The notes under the pieces are model-generated. The model ran no database searches. It saw only the letters and a list, made by a program, of their open reading frames with translations, and was not told where the DNA came from. From NCBI RefSeq assembly GCF_000143415.4, contig NW_003314427.1, positions 1 to 64,000 of the forward strand: 64,000 nt of DNA, given 5' to 3'. Of the stretch, positions 9,989 through 21,464 are shown piece after piece. Numbering within the stretch: position 1 is the first letter of the stretch; every line of letters starts with the position of its first letter. The stretch is from Selaginella moellendorffii. Lineage: Eukaryota; Streptophyta; Lycopodiopsida; Selaginellales; Selaginellaceae. The position numbers were made by a program, and so were the translations under genes.

Positions 9989-11323
9989 ATGTTCTTCGAT
10001 CTTAACGTTTGTGGCGATGGCGGCAATGAGCAGCCGAGGCGGGAGGCGCTGGCCATGGCATTGCAGCTGGGATACACCGGCGTCGCCATTCCTCACATTG
10101 TCAAGGCCGTGATGCACGAGTCGGATCGCTGCAAGCTGCGGCCAATCAAGCCCGATGTGCTCCTCGCCGCATTGCCTGGGGTTTGTGAGTCTACGAAGTT
10201 CCATCGCCGCCTCCTGGGAGTCTCCAACAAGATCCCATTCCGGCAGTACTCGAGAATCAGCGTCGTGGTGGTGGATCAAGTGCAAGCGGCGGCTCTCAAT
10301 CCTTCCAATCCCGTGCTTCAGTCGTATGATGTGGTTGCTGTCCAGCCGATGAGCCAGCAATCGTTTGCTCAAGCTTGCACGACCATGGAGGTAAGAATGA
10401 GAACTTTCGACCTTTCTTCTATTTTTTTTTTATCTGATAGATCGTTGGATCCTGATTTTTTTTTTTCCAGGTTGATGTGATAAGCTTGAATTTGTCCCAG
10501 AAGTTGTCTTTCAGGATCAAATCTTCTGCCTTGACAGATGCGGCTATAGAGGTGAGATAGTTTTTCCATTTCCTAGCTTTAGTCCTTTGAAGAACTCACC
10601 TTGCCTTTTCTAACAGCGAGGAGTTTTCTTTGAGATCGTGTATGCCCCAGCTCTGGATGATCCAAACGCAAGAAAAGAGCTGTTCATAAACACTCAAGTA
10701 AGGAGTGTGTGTGTTTTTTTTTCTTCTCATTCTGGCACCATCTCGATATCCAGACGCTCGTGACTATGACACGCGGTCGTAACATCATCTTAAGCAGTGG
10801 TGCCCGAAACGCTTGCGAGATCCGGGGACCCAACGACGCGGCAAACCTGGCAACGCTGTTCGGGCTTACGATGGAGCAGGCAAGAGCTGCCATCTCCAAA
10901 AACTGCAAGTAAGGAGTGTCTCCCTCTTGTTTTCAACTTTTCTTTGCTTCACAAACTTCATTTCAACAACACAGCTCGGTACTTTTGCACGGATACACAA
11001 GGAAAAACACGTACAAGGCAGCCATCACTATTGAGACGGTGGAAAAGCCACTGTTTGACGTACCAAACGTCTGGGATCCTCTGGTAACCGAGGAGGACTG
11101 TGTTCTTCCGGAGGCCGAGGTATCCAAGGTGGAGGAGGACTGTGTTCTACCGGAGGCCGAGCTATCCAAGTTGGAGGAGGTTGTGGTGGATCAATCCTCT
11201 GCCGAAAAACAACCGTCCAAGAAGCGAAAGAGGTACAACACTCGCCAGAGCCTCAAAAGCATTTCTCTCTCGATCATTGCGGCAATGAATGGGGATGGCT
11301 CTAAGACTCACCAGAACGGGTAA
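9989..11323 (+). CDS. RPP30: Ribonuclease P/MRP protein subunit p30
   Basis: Five exons (9989-10390, 10471-10551, 10617-10697, 10754-10908, 10975-11323) join to 355 codons. The start is fixed by the family hallmark MFFDLNV. Other family features are the helix/strand alternation of a PHP-like TIM barrel (LGYTGVAIPHIVK, SRISVVVVDQ, YDVVAVQPMSQQSFAQAC), the segment VDVISLNLSQKLSFRIK, the FFEIVYAPAL strand, and RGRNIILSSGARNACEIRGP with a following DAANLATLFGL. In eukaryotes p30 is a protein subunit of RNase P and RNase MRP, acting in tRNA 5' maturation and rRNA processing in the nucleus. The C-terminal tail is acidic with a tandem 14-residue duplication (EEDCVLPEAEVSKV/EEDCVLPEAELSKL), then a basic KKRKR signal. 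A BAHD gene starts 154 bp downstream on the same strand. A broken duplicate lies at 548-962. Confidence 0.88.
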
Positions 11324-11477
11324 TAGTTTTTTCCATTTAATGAAACATTTGATCCTTGTGCCCTTCTGCCGGCAGAAGAGTACTAAGAAGGTTTGTTGTT
11401 GACGAGCTACTTTTTTTTCCATCTCTTTCTCACTCCAGGGTTTTGACTAGAAGTTTTCGTTCTCGACGCTTTTGGGA

Positions 11478-12840
11478 ATGAAGGTGGAGGTGGAAGAGAT
11501 CTGCTTGGTTCCTCCGGAGATCAACAAGCCCGGCAAGGCTCTTCTCTCGCCGTTAGCTCACTTCGCCTGGGAGGTACACTATCGCACTCGGTTTCTCTTT
11601 TTCGAGCGTCCTTCAGTCAAGGAAGGTGCTTGTTTTGATGCGCTAGTAGTGAGGCTCAAGGCCGGCCTTCGCAAAGCACTGGGGTCCTTCTATCTTCTCG
11701 GAGGACGTCTTGTTGTCCGAGAAGATGATCTCATGGAGGTGGACTGTAACGGCGACGGCATCATGTTTATCAGAGCCAGCTCCGACGTTGCGCTCGGGGA
11801 TCTGAGCTACAGCGATGGTGATTTCCAGCTTCCTGACGAGGATCTATCGAGCTTGGCACAGACTGCCGGGCATGTTCTCAACTGGCCCTGGCCTTCAGAC
11901 GCCCCTCTCCTCTTCATCCAGGTACCAAATTTCCATTTTTCCATCACTACGGAAAAACACTTTTCCTTTTCCTTTGCAGGCTACTCGATTCTCCTGCGGT
12001 GGTCTGTGCATCTCGATCAAGTTTAATCACCAGGTGATGGATGGGACGAGTGCATGGCACTTCTGGAAATCCTGGGCGGAAGTTTGCCGTGGACAAGAGA
12101 TCTCAGTGTTACCAGTCTGGAGCGACCAGCCGATCAAAGTTCTTCTTCCTCGTCCGACACTTGACAAGCTCGAGATTCCACACTACTTGAGGCGGGCTCC
12201 AAAGCAAGCAGTGCTGTCTGCAACACTAGAAGATCCAACAAAGTATAGCACCAGGTGCTTCGTGTTCAAGGCGGAAGTTCTCGCAAGGCTCAAGGAAAAA
12301 GATCCCGGATTTACAACCTTCCAGCTCCTGACGGCTCACTTGTGGGAGAAGATCACTGTCGCTCGCCAGCTTCATGGCTCCACAGCCATGTTCTTTGCGG
12401 TGAATTGCCGCAAGAGGTTCCGGTGGCTGGATCCGGGTTACGGAGGCCAGGGCGCTCTCATTATCGGCACTACTCCACTGCCAGCGTCTCAAGTAGGCCG
12501 TGATGGACTGGCACTGGTTAGAAAAACGATCCAGGAATTCACTGAAGAGCAGGCTACGCGTTTCTGCGAGCTCGTGGAGATGCTTGCGTCGGACGAGCAG
12601 CACCGAATTGGCTTGACTTTAACCAAGAATGACGTGATTGTGGGGAGCTCGTTCTACTTCCCGGTGTACGAGGACTTTGGATTCGGCAAGCCGGTGGGGA
12701 TGGCAGCTGTGGCGGTCCCAAACGATGGGAGGATTTACTACTTCCCAGGTAGAGACGAGGGCAGCGTTGCCGCGTATGTGTCTTTGAGAGACGATGCTAT
12801 GGACAGACTCTTGGGCGATTCCACGCTCATGAATCGTTGA
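11478..12840 (+). CDS. BAHD acyltransferase
   Basis: Two exons (11478-11921, 11980-12840; 58 bp intron) give 434 aa, the usual size for the family. The catalytic HxxxD motif is present as HQVMD in FNHQVMDGTSAWHFW. The structural DFGWG motif near the C-terminus appears as DFGFG (EDFGFGKPVG). The N-terminus has the typical SPLA...YRTRFLFFE pattern and LGSFYLLGGRL. BAHD enzymes transfer acyl groups from acyl-CoA thioesters to alcohols or amines in the cytosol; plant members make hydroxycinnamoyl esters, cutin/suberin aromatics and other products. The acceptor cannot be read from sequence. The ATG at 11478 was chosen because it opens the frame after the RPP30 3' end. It uses the same strand as RPP30 with a short spacer. 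Confidence 0.9.
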
Positions 12841-12962
12841 CAAAGTTATAGACAAGTTAGCATTCTGGATGAAACAGATTATTCTTTAGGGTCATCCTAA
12901 ACCATGCTAAATACATGAGTTGGCATTTGGAAACTTTCAAGATATTGTTTTTTTTTTTTGGG

Positions 12963-13225
12963 TAGTGAATATACCTAAAATATATTTGAATATTATAGGA
13001 TAGTTTATTATATAACGGTTATTTATTTAGATTAATGTTGTATTTATAATTTATAAACATGTTTATAATTTATAAACTTTCTTAAACCCTTTCTAGTATA
13101 TTCTTTTTAGTTCTATCATCTAATAGTTGATATGTTATAAGATTAATCTTGTGTTTATAAATTACAAACATGCTTATAATTATAAAATTTATTTGATCAA
13201 TTGGATTAATAAGTAAGAATAACAC
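12963..13225 (+). repeat. AT-rich repeat, copy 1 of 3
   Basis: Shares an ordered series of landmarks with 13841-14066 and 14149-14395: AGTGAATATAC-TAAAATAT, a GGATA..TTATT block, TTTATAATTTATAAAC, TAAACTTTC, a TAGTATATT block, and a tail of TATAAATTA-AAACAT, ATTGGATTAATAA. Each copy is preceded by a T-run. No coding capacity. Confidence 0.65.
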
Positions 13226-13840
13226 TAATTAACATGAGAATAAGTCTTAGGAACAATAACATATAAATTCACTTTATCTATTTCAAATGGAGTTCAATAC
13301 TGGAATCCTTATTTAAACAGAAAGACATTTTCTTCAAGTCAAAAATTTTAACTAATTATATAAACTATTTAAAAATATAGTGAGGAAGCTAGCATTCTAC
13401 AGTTTGATGTACATTTGTCCTTCAAACTTACGATATAAGTTCATCATTTTGCTATAGAGTGGTTAGTTACTAATAGCAGTGTATTGAGCATAACTTTATA
13501 ATTAATATTAGTGATAATAAAAAATAGTATTTGTAAGCCACTAATATTACTGTGCCACTAGAAATTTTGTGTCTTTAGAAATACTACATCAAAGAATGTA
13601 ATGTTAAGAAGACTGAATACACAATAAATTTGATTGTTTTAACTTTTGTCATTCATAGTTGTTATACTAGAAAGTTGTATAAATCTAATTATAATTTGAC
13701 AATTACTTTTATAAAATCAGTTTCTATATTTTTTCTCTTCCATGGTAGCTTTATTAATTTCATAACAAATTCTAATAACTCAAAATTATCAACAACACTT
13801 CTTATAGGTATAAAAAGTTGATTTTTTTTAAGACTAGGAT

Positions 13841-14066
13841 GATAGTGGATATACTTAAAATATTCTTGGATATTCTAGGATATTCTACCATCTATTGGTT
13901 GTTATTCATTTAAATCTTGTATTCATAATTTATGCAAATGTTTATAATTTATAAACTTTCCAAAACACTTCCTAGTATATTTAAGTTTATTTTATTTAAT
14001 ATTTTAATAAATTTTAAGCATTTTTATTATTATAAACTTCAATTGTATTAATAAATAAAATTCAAA
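13841..14066 (+). repeat. AT-rich repeat, copy 2 of 3
   Basis: Contains the fuller form of the head motif, TTGGATATTCTAGGATATTC, shared with copy 3. Its tail has diverged. The copies stand in direct orientation and are separated by about 600 bp and 80 bp of unrelated AT-rich DNA. Confidence 0.65.
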
Positions 14067-14148
14067 TTATTTTAAGTACCTCTAAAAAGTAATCCCTTAC
14101 AGCAAAAATTTGAAGTCAATTTTTGGTTTTTTTGAGCAAACCTGGGCA

Positions 14149-14395
14149 GTAATGAATATATTTAAAATATACTTGGATATTCTAGGATATTCTAACATCT
14201 AAAGGTTGCTATTTATTTAGATTAATTTTTATTTATAATTTAAAAAGATGTTTATAATTTTTAAACTTTCCTACACACTTTTTAATATATTTTAGTTTAT
14301 TCTGGTTGACAATCTTGTGTTTATAAATTATAAACATATTTATAATTATAAACTTCCACTTGATTAATTGGATTAATAAATAGAAATAGCACTAC
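14149..14395 (+). repeat. AT-rich repeat, copy 3 of 3
   Basis: Matches copy 2 in the first half and copy 1 in the second half (TAATCTTGTGTTTATAAATTA, GATTAATTGGATTAATAA-like). This shows that a full unit of about 250 bp underlies all three. It ends about 80 bp before the stop of the PPR gene. Confidence 0.65.
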
Positions 14396-14471
14396 TTTTA
14401 AATAAATAAAACGTTGTTGCATGCAACACGCAGCAAATTATTATTTTGGCTTATATTAACCAAGTCCTATC

Positions 14472-16148
14472 TTAATTTGCAAGCATGTTTGCAAACATGA
14501 TGTAGCTTGACCCATCATTCATTTTAGATTTGATGAGATGATGAACAGCTGTTTCAGCAGATCTAATATCACTTTGGTATCTACAAGCAGCAAGAAAACA
14601 CCTCCAATCTAGAATATGTGGAGTGTAAGGCATGTTGTGTATGAGGTCTTTGGCTTGCTCAAGCTCGGATGAACGAGCTAGCACATCGATCATGCAACTA
14701 AAATGCTCAAAACTGGGTGTCACACCATAGTCTAGAGTTAAAGATCTAAAGCAACTATATACACTCTCCAGCTTTCCTAAAGCGCTATAAGCGATTAGTA
14801 CCGATGCAAACACAGAAGAGCTACATCTATCAACCATGTTTGCATTGTAATATGTACTCAATGCATCTCGAGGTGTTGCGTTTTGCGTAAAGGCAGCCAC
14901 CATAGATGTCCATGACACTGTGTCACTCACAGGCATTTCATCAAACAATCTCTTTGATAGTTGCAAGTTTCCATTCTGGGCATACGCAGCAAGCAGGGTA
15001 GTCCATGAGAATTCATCTTTGCGCTCCATTTGATCGAACAAATCCTTGCACTGGGTTAAATCTCCTTGCTGTGCATATGCACTGAGTAAGGCATTCCAGC
15101 AAACTAGATCCTTGAAAGGCATAGAATCAAACACGAACTTAGCTTCCTCGAGATGACCCTTTCGGGCATAAGCCACAAGCATGGAACTCCACGTCGCAAG
15201 ATCAAGCACGGGCATCTGGGATAGAAGTCTTTGCAAGCCTTCAAAATCAGCTTTGGATGAGAACAGATTCAGCATTGCTGTGGACGAAGCTAGATCCCAA
15301 TGAGGCATTTTGTTGTAGAGAGTTTCAGCCTCCAGCTTATTCCCGGTGCGGGAGTATACGCTCAACAAGGTAGTCCATGAAACAATGTCCTGTTCCGGCA
15401 TCGATTCAAAGACTTTGCAAGCTTGAACTTCGCTGCCACTATTCACGTATGCATGCAGCAGCGAGTTCCAAGACAATAGATTCGTCGCCGGCATACGTGC
15501 AAAGAATCGCTTCACATCACCAAGATGCCCGCCATTGGCATATGCAGAAAACATTGCATTCAAGGATACCAAGTTGTATTCTGGCATATAGTTAAACGAG
15601 TTCTTAGCTTCATGAAAATTTCCGCACTGGGAATAAGCGTAAATCATGCAAGTCCATGAAACAATGTCTCTTTGCGGCATGGAACCAAACAACAGCCTAG
15701 ATTCCTCTAGATACCCATTCTGGGCATATCCCGAGATCATGGCATTGCAGGAAACCAAATCCTTCTCTGGAATCGAATCAAAAATCTTCCTAGCTTTGGA
15801 AAGATTGCCCTCCCGGGCATAGGCGTCGAGAAGAACAGTGCAAGAGATTCGATTCCTGTGTGGCATTGTGTCGAAAATGCGCTGCGCTTGCTTGATATGC
15901 CCATTCCGGGCATAGGCGAGGAGGAGGAGATCCCAGGAGAAGGCATTCTTCGTGGGAATCTCATCGAAGACTCTCCGGGCGTGCTCCACGCTGCCACAGG
16001 CAGCGTACATCTCGATGAGCTTGTTGAGGAGGTAGACATCGTCGTCGCGATACAAGCTGGATTGGATCAATCGCTGGTGGAGATCTAGCGCCGCGGAGAG
16101 ATTGCCGCAGGACTGGATCAAATGCAAGCAGTGGTCGCGATTTTCCAT
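14472..16148 (-). CDS. Pentatricopeptide repeat (PPR) protein
   Basis: A single uninterrupted frame of 558 aa. About 14 tandem helical-hairpin repeats of about 31 residues follow the S-type pattern, with recurring AYARNGHIKQAQRIFDTMP, VSWTCMIYAYSQ and LVCWNALLSAYAQ-like units ending in (F/M)xxMP. The N-terminal LIQSCGNLSAALDLHQRLI segment and a C-terminal SFEHFSCMIDVLARSS-LEQAKDLIHNMP segment are typical of the PLS/SS subfamily. No DYW deaminase or complete E+ tail is present, so it would need a partner for RNA editing, or it acts in another RNA step. PPR proteins bind organellar RNA base by base. Intronless structure is usual for the family. The start lies only 84 bp downstream of the stop of the same-strand oxygenase gene. 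Confidence 0.92.
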   Translation of the reverse strand: MENRDHCLHLIQSCGNLSAALDLHQRLIQSSLYRDDDVYLLNKLIEMYAACGSVEHARRVFDEIPTKNAFSWDLLLLAYARNGHIKQAQRIFDTMPHRNRISCTVLLDAYAREGNLSKARKIFDSIPEKDLVSCNAMISGYAQNGYLEESRLLFGSMPQRDIVSWTCMIYAYSQCGNFHEAKNSFNYMPEYNLVSLNAMFSAYANGGHLGDVKRFFARMPATNLLSWNSLLHAYVNSGSEVQACKVFESMPEQDIVSWTTLLSVYSRTGNKLEAETLYNKMPHWDLASSTAMLNLFSSKADFEGLQRLLSQMPVLDLATWSSMLVAYARKGHLEEAKFVFDSMPFKDLVCWNALLSAYAQQGDLTQCKDLFDQMERKDEFSWTTLLAAYAQNGNLQLSKRLFDEMPVSDTVSWTSMVAAFTQNATPRDALSTYYNANMVDRCSSSVFASVLIAYSALGKLESVYSCFRSLTLDYGVTPSFEHFSCMIDVLARSSELEQAKDLIHNMPYTPHILDWRCFLAACRYQSDIRSAETAVHHLIKSKMNDGSSYIMFANMLAN

Positions 16149-16232
16149 TGCTTCTGAATCGTGGGCAGATCTTAGATTTATCGAGGATAGAAACTTCCAA
16201 GCTTTGGCAAGAGAACAAATCGATCTTCCTCT

Positions 16233-18098
16233 TCATTTAACCAGCGCATGGTTGTAGTCGTGGAAGTGATAGTTCTTGCGGATAAAGCGGGCTGTGTATC
16301 TCGAAGCTATCCACAAGAACACTCCCAAGATCCCCCACCAAGAACGGCGAATCGACGCTACTGCAACTGTGGCTATCGCCGCGATTTGCAAGCCCAGCTC
16401 GGCCAGCTTGAAGGATCTCAAGGCCGCCATGCAAGTCGGGCATCTCTTGACGTGGTTTTCATACCTGGTGGTGATCGCAAGCTTTCAGAAAATCCAGGAA
16501 AGAACGAGGAGTACCTGTCCATGAGCTGCTGCTTTGGAGGAGATGATGGAAGCTTTCGATCAATGTGTGGAGCATAGCCTGGAGCTCCACCCGCGTAAAC
16601 GCTGAGCCACCTTCGAAATCCCAGAACGAATGCATCGGCCGATGTTGGTATGTACTCTCTTTCGTTTCGCTCTTGCTTTTGCTCCTGGAGGATGAAAGGA
16701 TTCCAAGAGTTGGATCATCGATCGATTGCATGAACGAAGCAGCGAAGACTTACCATGATATGGAGAAGATAGAGATCCGAGTCGAGCACCAGCATGTGTC
16801 GAAGGTGAGCGAGCCATCTCGGGGTGTAAAAGTGGATGGATTTTGCGAAGTTCCTGGGGAAGGACCAGAAGGCTTTGCTTCTGCCCGGAAGAACGGGCAC
16901 ACACATGAACACGGTGTATGTGATCTTGTCCGACTCTTCCTGCATTGAGCAATCCAGAGATTCTTAGAAACCAGCTTGCTCCAAAGCTTGCTAAGAACCT
17001 TTTGCTTGGGTGGTATTCTTATCTCCATCACAAACGAGAGAGGCGGCATGAAAACTACGTCCCCTCGTCCTGTGCTACCTTTGAAACCATGCCGATCGAA
17101 TTTGTTCACGGTGTAGCTCACTGGCCCAGCTTTGTTTCTATTCCCCTGATCGAAGAAAACATCAGTGAAAAGAACAAGATGAAACATACTTGGAGCTTGT
17201 GGTGCGCGAATGGAACGTGTGTAGGATCCATGAGGTTCTCTATCAATGCCTCGTACCTTGGAAGAGCATAAGAACTTTGGTGAGAATCTCGAGACCTTTG
17301 CTTTTACCCGTAAGGAACATCACTCGTAGCCCAGTAGTGAACAAAATCAGCGTCCTCGAGAACTGGAAAGAAAGGTGGCTTGATCTGCGAAGACGCGCTA
17401 GCGCTGAAGTTCATCCACAAAATCCCCTGCTGCTCCATGCTAGGATAGACCGTCGCACAAGCGCGAGGCGATCTAGCAGCCTGGAAAGATAAAAAAGAAG
17501 TTTTTGATCATCCAAGAACTTTGGAGAGAAACACGTCCAAGAACTAAACTTTGGAGACAAAGAAACGTCCAAGAACTTTGGAAAGAAACAATCTTACACT
17601 CAAGTCTCCAGGCTGGGCTTGAGGGATCCGAGAGCACGATCCAGTTCCTGGAGCAAATATCCATCCGTGGTAACTGCATTGGATGTGACCATTCTCCCCG
17701 ATTCTGCCCTCGGACAATGGAGCTAGCCTGTGCGGGCACTTGTCACTGAAAACTTGCCAGTTCTTCCCATTGCTATCCCACCACACAACCAATTCATTTC
17801 CAAGAATCGTGACAGCGTGAGGAACTCCCTTGTCTAGTTCTTGCTCGATCGCTACCGGGTACCACTCGCTGTTCCAATCGAACCATGTCGAGCGCTTGGT
17901 TTGCTCTAGAGCTTCTTCTTTCTCCCTAGACGACGTGGCTCTCGTGACTATAGCTATGTGCCTTGGATTCGCTACTCTACCTTTTCTCGTGGTTCTTCTC
18001 AAGAATGCGAGTGGGACGCTATGGTTGCTGGTCGCCCACAAGGATTTCCATGGCCTCTGCCATGTAATATCTGGAGCTAGAACCTCGAGAATCGCCAT
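16233..18098 (-). CDS. Pheophorbide a oxygenase-like Rieske monooxygenase (PAO/ACD1 family)
   Basis: Seven exons (17598-18098, 17308-17480, 17190-17256, 16999-17145, 16754-16939, 16515-16684, 16233-16464, read on the minus strand) give 491 aa. The Rieske [2Fe-2S] motif CPHR..CSYHGW is complete (CPHRLAPLSEGR, then QCSYHGWIF). The mononuclear iron site shows as ENLMDPTHVPFAHH. The C-terminal half has YIPTSADAFVLGFRRW, the family CxxC motif CPTCMAA and two hydrophobic segments, as expected for a membrane-bound plastid enzyme. An N-terminal Ser/Arg-rich stretch is a likely transit peptide. PAO opens the chlorophyll macrocycle in leaf senescence; relatives (PTC52, TIC55, CAO) differ in substrate, and I cannot separate PAO from PAO-like paralogues by eye. 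Intron 4 starts with an unusual GTTCTT donor. It is divergent from the acyl-activating enzyme gene over 153 bp. Confidence 0.87.
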
Positions 18099-18251
18099 TG
18101 AAACGTTATCTATAGTATAGACCAGGAACACCAAAGTATGATCTTGGGTGATTTTATCGTTGAACTGGCGGGTAAGCTTAGGCATAGAAAAAAAATTAAT
18201 AAGCTCTCACGCCAAAGATGATGAGCTCCAAAGGGTTTTCTTTGGTTGGAG

Positions 18252-21200
18252 ATGGAAGGCTTTGGTGCCAACAGTGTCGAAGAACTGGATGTGGGCGATC
18301 TCGAGAGCGCGGGGCTAGAACCATCCGAGGCTCTACACTTCTACCAGGAGCTCCAGGTAGCGTTGCAAAGGGCAGGATTTGGAAAACTCGAGTCGATATG
18401 GAGGCTTGTATCTCAAAGTTTGCTCACGCCTCGACATCCTCACACACTCCATCAGCTCATGTACTACTCGATCTACAAGAATTGGGACGAGTTGCAATGC
18501 GGTCCACCACCGTATTGGTTTCCATCGCTGTATAAGTTTTCTTGCATTTTTTTTCTTCTTTTTTTTCTTCTTTGATCGCTCAAACTTACAGGGAGTTCGC
18601 AAGGAGTACGAGCATTGGACAGCTCCTCAAGGCTCGTGGAAACGAACTTCTCGGCAATAAGGTATACGTTGATCCAATCGCGAGCTTTACAAACTTCTAC
18701 AAGTTCTCGGTTCAGCATCCGGAGGTGAAAAAACCATTTCTTTCTCGTTCCTCCATAGCTCTAAACTTTTCATTCCAACTTCTCAGATTTTCTGGTCCAT
18801 TGCGTTTGAGAACCTGAGCTTGCATTTTTCTGTGGAACCCAAACAAATGGTGGACTCGAGTGATTCGTCACGTCCAGCAGGAAAATGGCTACCCGGTGCT
18901 GTCTTGAACGTTGCTCACTGTTGCTTGCTACCAAAGCCGAACATCGGAAAGACGGACGATAGCATCGCCATTATATGGAGAGACGAAGGTGGAGATGATT
19001 TGCCTCCCAGCACAATGAAACTCTCGGAGCTTCGGCACCATGTCAGGTGAATTTAAGTTCCATTCATCCATAGTTTACTAGGAACTTACGTTCTTCCTTT
19101 CTTTCGTTTTCTTTTTTCTCTTGCAGCCGGGTGGCATTCTCGCTTCAAGCTGCCGGTTTCCAAAGAGGAGATCGAATCGCCATCGACATGCCAATGCATA
19201 TCCACGCTGTTATCATCTACTTGGCCATAATTCTCGCGGGCTGCGTGGTAGTGTCAATAGCTGACAGCTTTGTTTCCTCGGAGATCGCTGCTCGCCTAGC
19301 GATCTCCAAAGCAAAGGGGATCTTCACTCAGGTGATTTCCAAAACTTTCACGTTTTCAGCTGTTACAAGAGCTTCTACAGGATGTGATAGTGAGAAGTGG
19401 TAAAACAATCCCGCTGTACAGGTAAAGAGTAAAGTCATATTTTTCGTGTTTTGCGTGATCCGGTTTTGCATAAAGTCGAGTTTTGGGAGCTAAACCACCA
19501 AAGGCAGTCGTCCTTCCATCGGATGGAAAATCAGTGCGTGTTCCAATCAGAAACCAAGACGTTTCTTGGGAGGAGTTCCTTGCAAATGGAAACGGCAGAA
19601 ACAGGTACACAGAAATGATCGAAAACTTTGGAGCATTGTCACTCAGATTCATCTGCAGATCTGGAGACGAGTTCCCGGCTGTGCAATTACCCGTCGAGGC
19701 ATGGACAAACATACTCTTCTCTTCAGGCACTACCGGTCTGAATGAAAAAACTCTCCAAACTCTACAAAGTCGGTGTTGTTTTCTTTTCTGAGATTCGTGC
19801 TTCCATTCAGCCGAGCCAAAAGCAATCCCGTGGAACCAGACAACTCCCATGAGATGTGCTGCCGATTCATGGGCACACTCCGATCTCCAAGCTGGTGATA
19901 TTTACTGCTGGCCAACGAATCTGGGATGGATGATGGGACCTTATCTTATCTCTGCTTGTCTACTCTCTGGAGCAACAATGGCACTCTACAACGGGTCTCC
20001 TCTCGGACGATCTTTCGGAAGGTTTGTCCAGGTGAAAAAATCGATTTTTATCTTCTTTTCTTGAGATGTTTCTGCGCAGGATGCGAGAGTTACGATTCTA
20101 GGAACCGTGCCGAGCATGGTAAAAACTTGGAAGAAGGTCAACTGCATGGATTCACTCGACTGGTCGAGTATCAGGTAATCTATAGGATGACGGAGAGAGT
20201 TTGTGCAACTCTTTAATATATTTTTGCGGCAGATCGTTTGGAACAACTGGTGAGGCTTCTAGTATCGATGACGATCTGTGGCTCAGCGCAAGAGCTTGGT
20301 ATAAACCAATTCTAGAGAGTTGTGGTGGAACCGAGCTTGGCTCGGCTTTCCTTCACGGATCACTGCTCCAACCGCAGGCCTTCGCAGCTTTCAGCACTCC
20401 GAGCTTGACAACGGCCTTTGTTCTTCTTGATGATTCCGGAAGACCATACGTAAGCTTTCATTCCGTTTGTAAATCGATCAGCATAAACGTTTGGAAAGCT
20501 TTCCAGCCAGATGACCAGCCTTGCTCTGGAGAGATTGCTCTCTTCCCCAAGCTTCTTGGAGCTTCATACACGCTGTTAAACGCTGATCATCACAAAGTCT
20601 ACTTCGAAGGCATGCCTGTGATCAATGGGATTGTAAGTACTTTTCAGAAGATTTATCATCGTGAAGTTCCTGAAGTTCTTCGCGTGTCTAGCAACTTCGG
20701 AGACATGGCGACGTGTTTGAGCGAACGGCCGGAGGCTTCTATAGAGCTAAAGGTCGAGCAGACGATACTATGAACCTTGGAGGCATCAAAGTAAGAAAAA
20801 AGAGTCTGTTTTGTTTCGTTTTTCTCCAGGTTCTCTGGTTGATGATCGACTGTTCTTATGACGCAGGTGAGTTCTGTGGAGATCGAGCGAGTTTGCAATA
20901 CCGCGCACAACAGCGTTCTTGAGACCGCAGCCATAGCCATGCCTCAAGGAAAAGGCGGCGGCCCCGACAACTTGATCGTCGCTGCGGTTCTCAAAGGTGC
21001 TCTTCCACCAGGTGAAAATCACCCAGAAATGCTCAAGAGGATCTTCTCGAAGGCTCTCCATGACAACTTAAATCCTTTGTTCAAGGTGAGTGAGCACGAG
21101 AAAAAAAAAAAAGTTCCTTGCGCAAAATTTGATTTTTGTTTTTTTTTTTTTGTTTTGTTTTGCTTGAAAGGTCCATGCGGTGGTTCTTCTTCCGGAATTT

Positions 21201-21269
21201 CCTCGCACAGCGTCAAACAAAATCATGCGAAGAGTCCTTCGAGCACAAATGCCGCGCAGCAAGCTCTGA
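18252..21269 (+). CDS. Acyl-activating enzyme (AAE17/18-type, AMP-binding)
   Basis: Fourteen exons join to 732 codons, close to the length of Arabidopsis AAE17/AAE18. Exons: 18252-18529, 18592-18724, 18787-19046, 19127-19331, 19381-19421, 19476-19604, 19659-19735, 19811-20031, 20080-20174, 20233-20449, 20507-20632, 20692-20790, 20867-21085, 21171-21269. Family features in order: [21 protein letters not shown], the phosphate-binding loop [57 protein letters not shown] and the C-terminal catalytic Lys region [11 protein letters not shown]. It forms acyl-adenylates and then acyl-CoA. The C-terminus reads SKL, a canonical type 1 peroxisome signal. In the P-loop my splice join gives Ala where Gly is usual. 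The substrate is unknown. Confidence 0.87.
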
Positions 21270-21464
21270 GATTTTCCTGCTGGTAGATTTGTTCACCATC
21301 AAAACCAAACTTTTACCATTCACAAAGATATGGCATTACCATCAAAACCAATTTTTTATCATTCACAAAGATATAGTTACATTGAGGAACATGTAAATGT
21401 TCTTGGCATGATATCCGGTTTCTAAAGAACGATGACAGAGAAGAAGAACAAGCGTTATGAGCGC

